From assembly GCA_036768485.1 (NCBI GenBank), contig JAVLUZ010000154.1, forward strand, positions 24,214,685 through 24,278,684: a DNA stretch of 64,000 nt, given 5' to 3'. The notes beneath the pieces are model-generated. The model worked only from the letters and a program-made list of their open reading frames with translations. It made no database searches and was not told the DNA's origin. Shown one piece after another: positions 35,801 through 42,834 of the stretch. Origin of the DNA: Mermis nigrescens (lineage: Eukaryota; Nematoda; Enoplea; Mermithida; Mermithidae). Within the stretch, counting starts at the first letter, position 1. Every line of letters starts with the position of its first letter. The translations under genes and the position numbers were made by a program.

Positions 35801-36462
35801 ATGTTTCAACTTTTAAAAATTTTCGGACCTTCCTCCACCAAGAATTAGGGGGCTTATCCACGCACGGTAACCATAGATGGGCAGCGGCCAAATTCTGGGG
35901 GTCCGATGGGGCAAGATCGCCAAAAAAATAGCACCAAAGTTCAATCTGAGGGTCTATCGATTTGGAGGGGGTCCGCCCAAATATCGAGGGGTCCAGTCCA
36001 GAACCCCAGATCCTCGCCCATATGTAATGGTAACTAACACTTAAATTATTTTAGTTTCAATGCATTCCACTAATTTTTCTACTGCAATCCCAAAATTTTT
36101 TCGCATAATCAACATTGTTACGCTTAAAGGCTTCATAAGTACATTGCCTTCGAAATATTTTACAAGCGAATCGATTTAATATTTGTAATTTTCTACAATT
36201 TTCAGAATTATTGGAATATTTTGGGTTTTAATTTTGCGAATACTGAATCATTTTACATTGTTTTCATCTATTTTAAATTTTTATTTGAAAACATTGTGTT
36301 TTCGATGCAGATCACGTGTCGAGCCCGCAACCATCCCGCTTGAGTGGATGGCTGGCCACATTCGTCGTTGTACTTGTTTTGATCTGCCTGGCAGCAATAA
36401 TCATAGTCGGCGTATTGGTGCTTCAGAAGAGGCAAGAAAGCTCTCGAAAGCGATTTTATTAG
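17692..36462 (+). CDS. LMAN2: VIP36/VIPL-like L-type lectin cargo receptor, complete seven-exon gene
   Basis: The product is a type I membrane lectin that binds high-mannose glycoproteins in the ER-Golgi and cycles in transport vesicles (family knowledge). Exons: 17692-17836, 22447-22562, 27332-27538, 29809-29976, 31736-31850, 33411-33530, 36311-36462. They total 1023 nt, or 340 residues, against about 356 in human VIP36, and all junction phases agree. Visible parts: a signal peptide of about 20 residues ending LCHA; the family motif EHSLEKPYQ (residues 38-46); the L-lectin domain (about 50-285) with GDG at 111-113, calcium/sugar residues D146 and N150 in DTYSN, YDHDTD at 173-178 and GDL at 247-249; a probable disulfide C189-C226; a membrane segment at about 304-328; and a short tail ending RKRFY. 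The start is the only ATG in frame with the signal peptide. Which paralogue (VIP36 or VIPL) is uncertain. Introns are packed with transposons. Confidence 0.95.
18323..18709 (+). mobile_element. Family J element
   Basis: Starts CAGGGGCGTATGCAGG and ends CGCACGCCCATG, an imperfect TIR. Flanks TGTATGTA and TGTTGGTA (6/8). Contains the palindrome variant GGCGCTGAGCGCC at about 18572. A second copy is at 20286-20657 and a partial one at about 47863-48160. Confidence 0.75.
20286..20657 (+). mobile_element. Family J element
   Basis: Colinear with 18323-18709 over its full length (GTGACCCTATATT, GAGACAAACT, TTTTCCATGCATTATC). No TSD resolved. Confidence 0.75.
21122..22372. mobile_element. Family F element, interrupted by W4
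   Basis: F sequence before and after W4 matches the copy at 28228-28600, read inverted: TGATCAAAATGGTC, GTGTTAA-type core, then the GGCGCGAAGCGCC palindrome at about 22211. Right end has CCCCTCA and CCCCC runs. No TSD resolved. Confidence 0.7.
21354..22186. mobile_element. hAT-like element W4 with GGCCCC word arrays
   Basis: TIR TAGAGCTGTGCCGG (left), complement at the right. Perfect TSD GTAAAAAG at 21346-21353 and 22187-22194. Subterminal arrays of GGCCCC/CCCCGG. The interior is AT-rich without a coding frame. Inserted into a family F copy, in intron 1 of the lectin gene. Confidence 0.92.
22447..22562 (+). CDS. LMAN2: LMAN2-like exon 2
   Basis: Acceptor ccatag, donor gtaagc. The first two bases complete an alanine codon with exon 1. 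It encodes LTVQNWDFVGNT and YIRLTPNEKS, the start of the L-type lectin fold, and ends GLWNTV in phase 0. Confidence 0.95.
23111..23280 (-). pseudogene. Acidic C-terminal reading frame in the left arm of W3 (possible transposase remnant)
   Basis: On the - strand this reads VTLKNLIKADDDDNAIAQQG, then an aspartate-rich stretch ending ELSASSD and TGA. The opposite arm (about 24335-24450, + strand) carries the same peptide with substitutions (KNDDDDDAIAQQGK...). Codon-level similarity between arms suggests a coding ancestor. No known domain recognised. Confidence 0.5.
23346..23947 (+). mobile_element. Family D element D3 in W3
   Basis: Starts CAGTAGCGGAAG and ends AAATCCGCCTCTG. Body colinear with D1/D2, including two GGCGC-NNN-GCGCC palindromes (about 23563 and 23805). 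No clean TSD seen; the left flank GATCCATC and right flank CATGTAGC do not match. Confidence 0.8.
24451..25208. mobile_element. hAT-like element X with GCTAATG words, nested in W3
   Basis: Left end CACTGTTTTTTTTAGCGC; right end is the complement of CAGGGATTTTTTTTAGCGCC. Perfect TSD GCTTCATC at 24443-24450 and 25209-25216. Subterminal GCGCTAATG words. Contains a variant of the shared palindrome near 24607. Confidence 0.88.
25933..26150 (+). mobile_element. Family B hAT-like element
   Basis: Ends CACACCTGGGCTTG and CTGCCCACGTATG. Flanks GTCGTAGT and GTCGCAGT (7/8 TSD). 218 bp, no coding. Confidence 0.85.
27332..27538 (+). CDS. LMAN2: LMAN2-like exon 3 (lectin core, calcium site)
   Basis: Encodes 69 residues (88-156), phase 0 to phase 0, with donor gtaagt. 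It includes FGDGMAVWYVKER and GVFIDTYSN; D146 and N150 are the family's calcium and sugar ligands. The acceptor at 27331 was preferred over one at 27304 because it keeps the spacing between the two conserved tryptophans equal to that in VIP36. Confidence 0.94.
27539..29808 (+). other. Lectin intron 3
   Basis: Family T-like sequence at about 28080-28230 (GGGGACGACCGACTTTGGG), joined to a family F copy at about 28228-28600. A lone end ACAGGGTGTTCCACC lies at 29026, with a related GTCCCACC word near 29215. 27640-28050, 28640-29020 and 29250-29800 show nothing recognisable. Confidence 0.65.
29809..29976 (+). CDS. LMAN2: LMAN2-like exon 4 (lectin core)
   Basis: Encodes 56 residues (157-212), phase 0 to 0. 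Acceptor ttacag, donor gtgagt. It contains HPYISAMVGNG, INYDHDTDGT (calcium/sugar-binding loop) and GCTARLRNKEHDT, matching VIP36 family blocks in order. Confidence 0.95.
30114..31050. mobile_element. Pogo/Tc1-like element Q with nested insertions (lectin intron 4)
   Basis: Ends CAGTTGAGCCCCGTTTATA and the complement of CAGTCGAACCTCGTTAT, flanked by TA on both sides. This TIR style and TA target are typical of pogo/Tc1-mariner. A family I copy (about 30468-30697) and a family T-like segment (about 30815-31010) interrupt it. No transposase. Confidence 0.8.
31197..31563 (+). mobile_element. Family I element (lectin intron 4)
   Basis: Starts CATGCAAAGCATGGG and ends CATTTATG. Flanks AAACCAGA and AAACCGAC are a weak TSD. 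The body matches 32123-32525, with a degraded palindrome at about 31405. 31570-31735 is ordinary intron. Confidence 0.7.
31736..31850 (+). CDS. LMAN2: LMAN2-like exon 5 (end of lectin domain)
   Basis: Residues 213-250 plus one base. It contains WRKCFIVEGVRLP (second disulfide cysteine C226), NYYFGVTAATGDLS and the GDL sugar-binding motif. Donor gtaagt at 31851. A Penelope-derived element lies directly beyond it, and that element's target duplication includes the aagt of this donor. Confidence 0.94.
31864..32586. mobile_element. Short foldback derivative of the Penelope-like element, non-autonomous
   Basis: Two inverted arms of about 145 bp match the outermost part of the arms at 12273 and 15342, joined with almost no spacer (about 32010-32020). 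They end in the same one-sided tail, including CAGTCG and TTCT. An 11-bp TSD AAGTCATACAT lies at 31853-31863 and 32587-32597. A family I element (32123-32525) is inserted in the right arm. Without it the element is about 312 bp and has no coding capacity. Confidence 0.88.
32123..32525. mobile_element. Family I hAT-like element inserted in the Penelope derivative
   Basis: Termini CATACATG and CATGTATG, with a perfect 8-bp TSD TTTACAAC at 32115-32122 and 32526-32533. The interior has the GGCGCGAAGCGCC palindrome near 32332. This copy defines the ends of family I. Confidence 0.9.
32907..33160 (+). mobile_element. Family B element (lectin intron 5)
   Basis: Ends CATACCTGGGCGTG and CTGCTCACCTATG. 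Perfect TSD GTCTCGAT at 32899-32906 and 33161-33168. Family T-like sequence precedes it at about 32655-32830. Confidence 0.93.
33411..33530 (+). CDS. LMAN2: LMAN2-like exon 6 (stem)
   Basis: Starts with two bases completing aspartate 251, then AHDIVSFNMYEID, which matches the DNHDIISMKLFQL block of VIP36. The rest is a variable stem rich in charged residues. Acceptor ttcctag, donor gtataa, phase 1 out. Confidence 0.92.
33531..36310 (+). other. Lectin intron 6: repeats
   Basis: Family I at about 33568-33925; family F fragment at about 34423-34590; two adjoining inverted family C copies at 34621-35356, with palindromes at about 34752 and 34850; family K at about 35375-35795; family L at about 35872-36024. 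33940-34400 and 36030-36300 are ordinary AT-rich intron. Confidence 0.7.
34621..35356 (-). mobile_element. Two joined family C copies, inverted
   Basis: Outer ends CAGTGTTTTATTTTGTAC and GTACAAAAAAAACACTG. The body repeats the C sequence twice, giving a near-tandem dimer. No matching 8-bp flank. Confidence 0.75.
36311..36462 (+). CDS. LMAN2: LMAN2-like exon 7 (membrane segment, cytosolic tail, stop)
   Basis: Encodes D291 to Y340 and a TAG stop at 36460-36462. It has a hydrophobic segment of about 25 residues (GWLATFVVVLVLICLAAIII and onward) followed by the tail QKRQESSRKRFY. The KRFY end is shared with vertebrate VIP36; the RKR run recalls the arginine-type ER retention signal of VIPL. Confidence 0.94.
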
Positions 36463-36794
36463 ACAATTTTTTTTCAATTTTTGACGGTGGCTGAACATTT
36501 AATTGGCTTTTTGGCGACGGGAAATGACATCCAAGTGGACTGAAATGCCCGTTTTTTGGCTGCTCTACTCATTTGTTCTTTAAGTTTCAGGTTTTTTGAT
36601 CGACGGTCGTGTTTTTTAATTACTATTTTGCCTTGAGCATCACAAGCCAATTTTCGCGTCCGTTCATTGTAGAAACGTAGCTGTGTGCATAAATTTTATG
36701 AGTTTTTCGCACAGTACATGGTTCGATTCGCCAACATTCACTAATTCTTCTGACAGTAGCCCAACGCAATAGGTGTTGAAACTTAGCAATGAAC
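36463..36794 (+). other. Lectin 3' flank
   Basis: Presumed 3' UTR. No AATAAA within this stretch; the first good AATAAA downstream is at about 37491, beyond element D4. The true polyadenylation site is not determined. Confidence 0.4.
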
Positions 36795-36802
36795 AATATG
36801 AA

Positions 36803-37319
36803 CAGTTGCGGATTTAGGATTTTTTCCCAAGGGGGGGCGGTACCCCAACTTTTTCAAAAAACAGTCGAATAGGTTCAAAAATTTGCTATTCACATGCAAA
36901 ATAGCGCTTTTTTAAGCGTTTTACGTGGTCTATTTCTATTTAAAATCGCTTTTGACGCTACCTTTTTTCGAAAAATTTTGAAATTATCGACAATTTTCTG
37001 CGAAAAAATCATAGAAGGCAGAAGGGCGTTTAGAAGCTTAAATTACTGCTCAATTTTCTGTTTTTTAGCATTTGACGCGGTAAGCCGAAAATTTTTAAAA
37101 GTTGTGCCTGCAAATAGAAGAAACCTATGCTGAAGCAGCTGTTTCTGATTTCGAAATCGTTTTAAAATCTATTTCTTTAGCCAAAATTTGGCCTCTAAGC
37201 CGCCATCCGGCGCGAAACGTTGGAAAAATTTGAGAAATTAAGATCACTGACGGCCAAAAATCATTGCGAATTATGTACATATTCATTATTTATTTCGCCC
37301 CTTCTTAAATTCGCCACTG
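36803..37319 (+). mobile_element. Family D element D4 just after the lectin gene
   Basis: Starts CAGTTGCGGATTTAGG and ends TTCGCCACTG. Perfect TSD AATATGAA at 36795-36802 and 37320-37327. Confidence 0.9.
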
Positions 37320-37327
37320 AATATGAA

Positions 37328-38748
37328 GAAATGTTCCGTCCAATTTTTTATTTTTAATCTTTCAAGAGTTTGTCAAAAAAATGTGTAAAGGCCGCTCACG
37401 AAATTTATCTGTAATTTTTTATCCTTTCGAAATGATATGATGATGTGATATCTTTTGGACTGAAATTGCCGAATGACGCGGACTTGGTGGAATAAAAGGT
37501 TATCGAGTTTGTTTTACTTCTGTCCTTTTATGTATATAATGTACGGTGATTGCATTCGGTGTTAGGTATTTATGCTTGGCTTACATATGCGTCCAACTTG
37601 TGAACCTTGCCTTTTGACCGCTCATTTATTGACACCTTTTATTCGATTTCCTGTGTACGAGCAGAACGACGATTATTGGCTAGATTGGCTAAAAATCGAT
37701 TTTAAAATGATATTTTTTCTCATGAACTCTTTTTATTTAAATTTAAGCTACATTTGCTCATCTTTCTTCGTGCGGCCGGCTTATTTTGAATTTGCTTGAA
37801 AAGAGACACTTTTTCGAGGTTTTGAACTTTACTCGCATTAAGACAATTAGTTTCATAATAATCGTTTACACAGTGCTCCAAGAAAAAATATCAGCAATAC
37901 TTCTGGTGTCCTCGACTACACATGGGCCTGGAACATATATACATGCGAATAGGCGGGATTAGGTGGGTTTACCCTCCGCTGGAGGGTCAGCCAGACAGAT
38001 ACCGTCCAGCGATTTTGAGCTGTCGGAACATTTTCTGCATCATTCTTGAGGACCAAAGCAGTAAGAACGTCAAAATTTTTCTGGCGCTTCGCGCCGGATT
38101 AGTAATTTTATGTGCTGCTTACTCAAAAAGCACCCAATGGCCTAGAAATGAAAAATTTCCTATCAAATTGATCAAGACCCTGACCTTGTTTACTTACCTA
38201 TGGCGTGTGGGCTAACTCAAAAATTCAAAAAGCTCTACGCAGATCCCTAGGATTGAATTCTCGAAAATTTTTCCGCAATTTGTTGATGCCAATGAGTAGA
38301 GAATGAGAAACGTCAAAAAAATTTGTTTTGCCCTACCAGCAATTGATTGGCCCTCAGTTTTCGAAAATTATTTTGACCCTTTCGATCGTGTTTAAAATGA
38401 TTTTGTCTATTACTCATGTTTCAAATGCAACAAATGTACCTACGTACATATCAACGTTACAGAAAAGCTGAAAATGCTGAAAAGTAATTGCCAATTTTAA
38501 AAGCAATTGTTTTAAATCGCATTGTTATTTTGACGTTCTACTCTAGATATTAAAATAATCAGAAGTCAGTCGTCGTTTATCGCTTGTTTCTTGTTACTTA
38601 TCCGTTACATGACGTCGTTTAATCGTTTTTGCGCATAAAGTGAATTGTTTTGTGGATCGATCTTTATAACTGGCATTGGCATTACTCGTTAACGATTGTT
38701 CTCTCATTATTGATTTTCTTGGCATGACTTTCAAAGTCAGTAGGTATC
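37328..38748. other. Intergenic sequence with a family F copy
   Basis: Family F at about 37922-38215 (CCCTCCGCTGGAGGG, palindrome at about 38085). 38216-38350 resembles a family B interior. 37330-37800 looks unique and has a short frame starting MLGLHMRPTC; I recognise nothing in it. Confidence 0.6.
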
Positions 38749-38756
38749 TTCTACCC

Positions 38757-38999
38757 CACACCTGGGCGTGGGGGTTCGGGAGTATGCACTCCCCAGAAAC
38801 CAAAATACCCCCTCCCAGAATTCAATTTTTGAAAATTTTTTTCGTTTTTTTCGCAATTTTTTGATGCCAATGGATAGTGCTTGATGAGAAACGTCGAAAA
38901 ATGGTGTTTTTATCGCCATACCACCATTTTTAAGGCCATTCTTCGACCTTCAAAAAAATCTTGCACCCCCCCCCAGAATTTTCTTGCTGCCCACGTATG
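38757..38999 (+). mobile_element. Family B element
   Basis: Ends CACACCTGGGCGTG and CTGCCCACGTATG. Flanks TTCTACCC and TTCAACCC (7/8 TSD). Confidence 0.88.
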
Positions 39000-39244
39000 T
39001 TCAACCCTTTTTTGAAAAATCATTAGAAAACTGTCACTCGGCCGTCGTTATGGCTGTAGATGAGCAAACAAGCATTCTTCTTACTTGAATCTGCTGCACT
39101 CAATGTTTTGCGTGATGCGCATGAGATTTGCGATTTCGTATTATATGCACTGCTATTTCCACTAGACATACTGTTGAAGTTCACCTCAAAGGAATAGTGC
39201 GGATATTCATAGCTTTGTAGCTTACCAAATATCTAGCTTGCAAG

Positions 39245-39701
39245 CACACCTTGGCGTGGAGGGTTTGAAGGTATAACTACCCCCGAGAAACCGAAATACC
39301 CCCCAGAATTCAATATTTTTTTGTTTTTTTCGTGATTTTTTGGTGCCAATGGATAGTGCTCGATGAGAAACATTTAAAAAATGGTGTTTTTTCGCCATAC
39401 CACCATAGGTGGGCAGCACCGAAATTCGGGGGGAGGGGGTGAAAAAATTTTCAAAGGTCAAAAAATGGTCTTAAAAGTGGTCGTATGGCGAAAAAAACAC
39501 CATTTTTCGACGTTTCTCATTAAGCACTATCCATTGGCATCAAAAAATCGCTTAAAAAGCAAAAAAATTTCAAAATTTGAATTCTGGGTGGTATTTCAAC
39601 TTCTGGGGGGTGCATACCCCCCACGCCCATGTGTGCATACCACCATTTTTACCTTTGAAACATCTTGCACCCCTCCAGAATTTTGGCGCTACCCACATAT
39701 G
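39245..39701 (+). mobile_element. Family B element hosting an inverted family B element
   Basis: Flanks CTTGCAAG (39237-39244) and CTCGCAAG (39702-39709), 7/8. Split by the copy at 39404-39635. Confidence 0.88.
39404..39635 (-). mobile_element. Family B element nested in family B
   Basis: Inverted relative to its host. Perfect TSD CATACCAC at 39396-39403 and 39636-39643. Ends CATAGGTGGGCAGC and CACGCCCATGTGTG. Confidence 0.92.
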
Positions 39702-40304
39702 CTCGCAAGTGCTTCCATAGTCCAATTAGACCGTCGTATCGTATGAGTATGTGGGTAGGTACATAATATATATGTAGGTAGACGCTCGCATACGAGCATG
39801 AAGTGAGGGCCAGCCAATAGCCAGAAATTAAGGACTGAGTTAAAAAATAGCCTGTGGCCATACATATATGTATAGCGTGCGAGTTTCAGTCCTGATAAAT
39901 TTTTATGAAATGCCTTTTTTGTCTAGCTGTTGCCAACATAGGTTGGCAACAGCTGAATTCGGAGGGGGTTCCGATGTGGCCAACTTGCCAAACATTTAAT
40001 TGCGCGGGAGTCTATCGATTTTCGGGGTCTAGAATCCCAGCGCCTATATATGGTTACCGACATGGGCACTAAACGAAAGTTAGGGTTCTGAATGGATCAA
40101 AAATCGTAAAAACGTTAAAAATTCCATTCTCGGGATTAACCTTGCGCATACAATCTCATGGAAGTAAATAATATCTAATCTATAGCTTTTTACATTGGCA
40201 GCAGTCTTATTCCAGGGGCACTGGCTGGTTTAAGACTGGCAAAAATTCCAACATGCTCTCGGTTTTAAAGGGGTTCAACCGGATTCGCGGATGAGGGTCT
40301 AAAC

Positions 40305-40582
40305 CACACCTGGGCGTGCGGGTGAGGGGCGGGGTCTGGGGGGTATGCACCTCCCAGAAACCGAAATACCCCCCTCAGAAATCAAAATACCCCCCCCCCA
40401 GAATTCAACTTTTTGAAAATTTTTTTCGTTTTTTTTGCAATTTTTTGATGCCAATGGATAGTGCTTGATGAGAAACGCCGAAAAATGGTGTTTTTATTGC
40501 CATACCACCATTTTTAAGGCCATTTTTTGACCTTCAAAGAATTTTGCACCCCCCCCCAGAATTTTCTTGCTGCCCACGTATG
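40305..40582 (+). mobile_element. Family B element
   Basis: Ends CACACCTGGGCGTG and CTGCCCACGTATG. Perfect TSD GTCTAAAC at 40297-40304 and 40583-40590. It sits in older family L-type sequence (about 39920-41045). Confidence 0.93.
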
Positions 40583-41048
40583 GTCTAAACCACCCCAGGC
40601 CTATCTATGGTATAGACCCCCATGGCAGGACTTGAAAAATCCCGCAAATTACCGTAGACCCCCAGAATTCTATTCTTACTAACATTTTTGGTGATTTCAG
40701 CCCCGACCCGAAATTTCCTTGCTGCCAATGAACATTATGGCCCATCTGGGATAGGGAGGGGATAACCGGTCTTGGGGAGGGTCAAAACTGAGCTTTCTCT
40801 GATTGAAACAAGTTCAATACAAGCACTAAAATAGAGTTATAACTTAGTTTACGGTCAATTTAAAGCGATTTTGGTGAGAAAATTTCCACCCATTTTGCCC
40901 ATTTTTCTATTTTGGGGGTCTACTCTACCCTCAAACCCTTCACGATGTGCGTGTTTGGCTATAACTTAAACCCCTGTTTTTAATTTTCATTTTCCGCGAT
41001 TTCCTCATCAGGCCCGCAGAATTTGATTGCTGCATTATGTACACTGAC

Positions 41049-41291
41049 CAGTACGGGCAAGGGAAGAGAAATTCTGGGGGGTGCAAGATTTTTTTTTGAA
41101 GGTCAAAAATGGCCTTAAAAAATGGTGGTATGGCGGATAAAAACACCATTTTTCGACGTTTCTCATCAAGCACTATCCATTGGCATCAAAAAATTATGCG
41201 AAAAAACGAAAAAATTTTCTAAAATTGAATTCTGGGGGTATTGGTTACCGGGGGGTGCATACCCCCCAAACCCCCTTCACGCCCAGGTGTG
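41049..41291 (-). mobile_element. Family B element, inverted
   Basis: Starts CAGTACGGGCAAG and ends CGCCCAGGTGTG. Flanks ACACTGAC and TACACGAC are similar but not exact. Confidence 0.8.
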
Positions 41292-41299
41292 TACACGAC

Positions 41300-42145
41300 T
41301 AGTATTCCCTTCAAACCTGTTACAAAGATTATTTATCGTTTTTCGATTTGATCGTCCTCATGTTCATTATCATAGACAACCCTGATAAGTCAGTCAGTAT
41401 GTGATTCTGGATGGGAACATACATGGGCAGAAGTTAGATTCTGAGCGGCAGAATATGGCTAGGTGGTGTTAAAAAACTTGCAGAAGCCCTAAAAAAGTCA
41501 AAAATTCAACTCGAGGGGGGGTTATGTAAATACCCAAGTCCACGTGTAGATGGGAAACAAAGCTGTAACAACAATCAAGATTGCGTATGCACGTAGCCAA
41601 TGTAGAAGGTCTATCTGATTAAGTCATTTAATAGTGAAAATCGCTCAAAATCTAATTAGAGCATCGATACTGATTATTTATAACGACAGGTGATGAGCAT
41701 ACGTGGGGGTGGGAGGGGGCATGCACCCCCTACAAAGCCGAATAACCCCGAACCAAAATACCCCCAGAATCATACCTGGGCAATGGCTGACGGTTCGCCC
41801 CGTCCAACTTCCAGCCAAGAGGGTGGGTGGGTCCCTAGACACTGAAAAAGGAGGGTCTGTCCCTGAAAAAAATGGATCCGTGCCTGAAAAAGGTGGGTCG
41901 TTCAGCTTAATCAGTGGGTCAGTCACTGAAAAAAAGGTGGGTCCATCCATGAAAAAGGTGTCGAACAGTGTAATAAGATGGTTCCTGCGCATGTTTTGCA
42001 AACTGGTCATGATATACTGTATCCAGCATTTCCTTAAATTATCTCCAAAAATTTTCTCCCTGTACAAAACATAGCCCCGTCCAAGTTATCCCTTCGATCC
42101 GTCCAACTTTTGGTACGGCCCGTCCTGGTGATGGGCCGATATGGG
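41300..42145. other. Intergenic sequence with a short degenerate tandem repeat
   Basis: 41800-41965 has about six units related to GGTGGGTCCGTCCCTGAAAA, reminiscent of the minisatellite at 15690-17450 in having G-rich heads and A-rich tails. 41300-41690 is unassigned. Confidence 0.6.
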
Positions 42146-42383
42146 CACACATGGGCGTGGGGGGTTTGAGGGGTATGCACCCCCCAGAAATCGAAATACC
42201 ACCCCGAAATCAAAATACCCCAGAAATTTTTTTTGCTTTTTTAGCAATTTTTTGATGCCATTGGATAGTGCTCGATGAGAAACGTCGAAAAATGGTGTTT
42301 TTCGCCATACCACCATTTTTAAGACCATTTTTTGACCTTTGAAAAATCTTCCACCCCCAGGATTTTAGTGCTGCCCACCTATG
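42146..42383 (+). mobile_element. Family B element
   Basis: Starts CACACATGGGCGTG and ends CTGCCCACCTATG. No TSD seen. It lies about 220 bp past the COPG stop codon; 42384-42601 is the presumed 3' UTR side. Confidence 0.8.
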
Positions 42384-42601
42384 GTGATAAGTATTGAGAA
42401 ACAAATATGCATGCGACAAACAACCTGCATTCATCTATACGGCGGCTCACATAGAACAAACGCCCCGATCGCAGTCATAAAACAAGCAACAACCTTCCCT
42501 AATTTTTACGAGAACAATAAATAGCCATAATAACGAAGGCGGGAGAATAGGATAAGCCTTCAATGCATAAAAAAGACAATTTGATAGCATTCAAGATAAA
42601 T

Positions 42602-42834
42602 TTATCCAACAGCAGACGCAATGAATTGGCTAATTTGCACATTTTCCGACCGAATGATTAGATTGAGAACTACGCCCTCGGCTGTTAAAGCCAGTTTGGC
42701 CCGCGCTGCCACTTCTTTTCCGCCGCGGTATATTCCGCACATCAAAAGGGCGTGCGACGCTTTGCCCTCGGGCACTTTATCCGTGCGCTCACACACAAAA
42801 AGGCCCAGGTACTTTTGTAGGCTTTTCACGGCTT
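42602..42834 (-). CDS. COPG: COPG last exon (appendage C-terminal subdomain)
   Basis: Encodes [20 protein letters not shown] and [12 protein letters not shown], ending FIASAVG and a TAA at 42604-42602. It aligns with the vertebrate C terminus ILASVG. Transposon sequence starts about 15 bases upstream of the acceptor. Confidence 0.95.

Noticed and set aside
36700..36760. GGTTCGATTCGCC resembling a tRNA T-arm box B
   Set aside because: No acceptor stem, D-arm or anticodon arm could be folded around it.
41678..42067. 129-residue - strand frame with FSGTDPPF repeats
   Set aside because: Comes from a degenerate G-rich tandem repeat; no protein family recognised.
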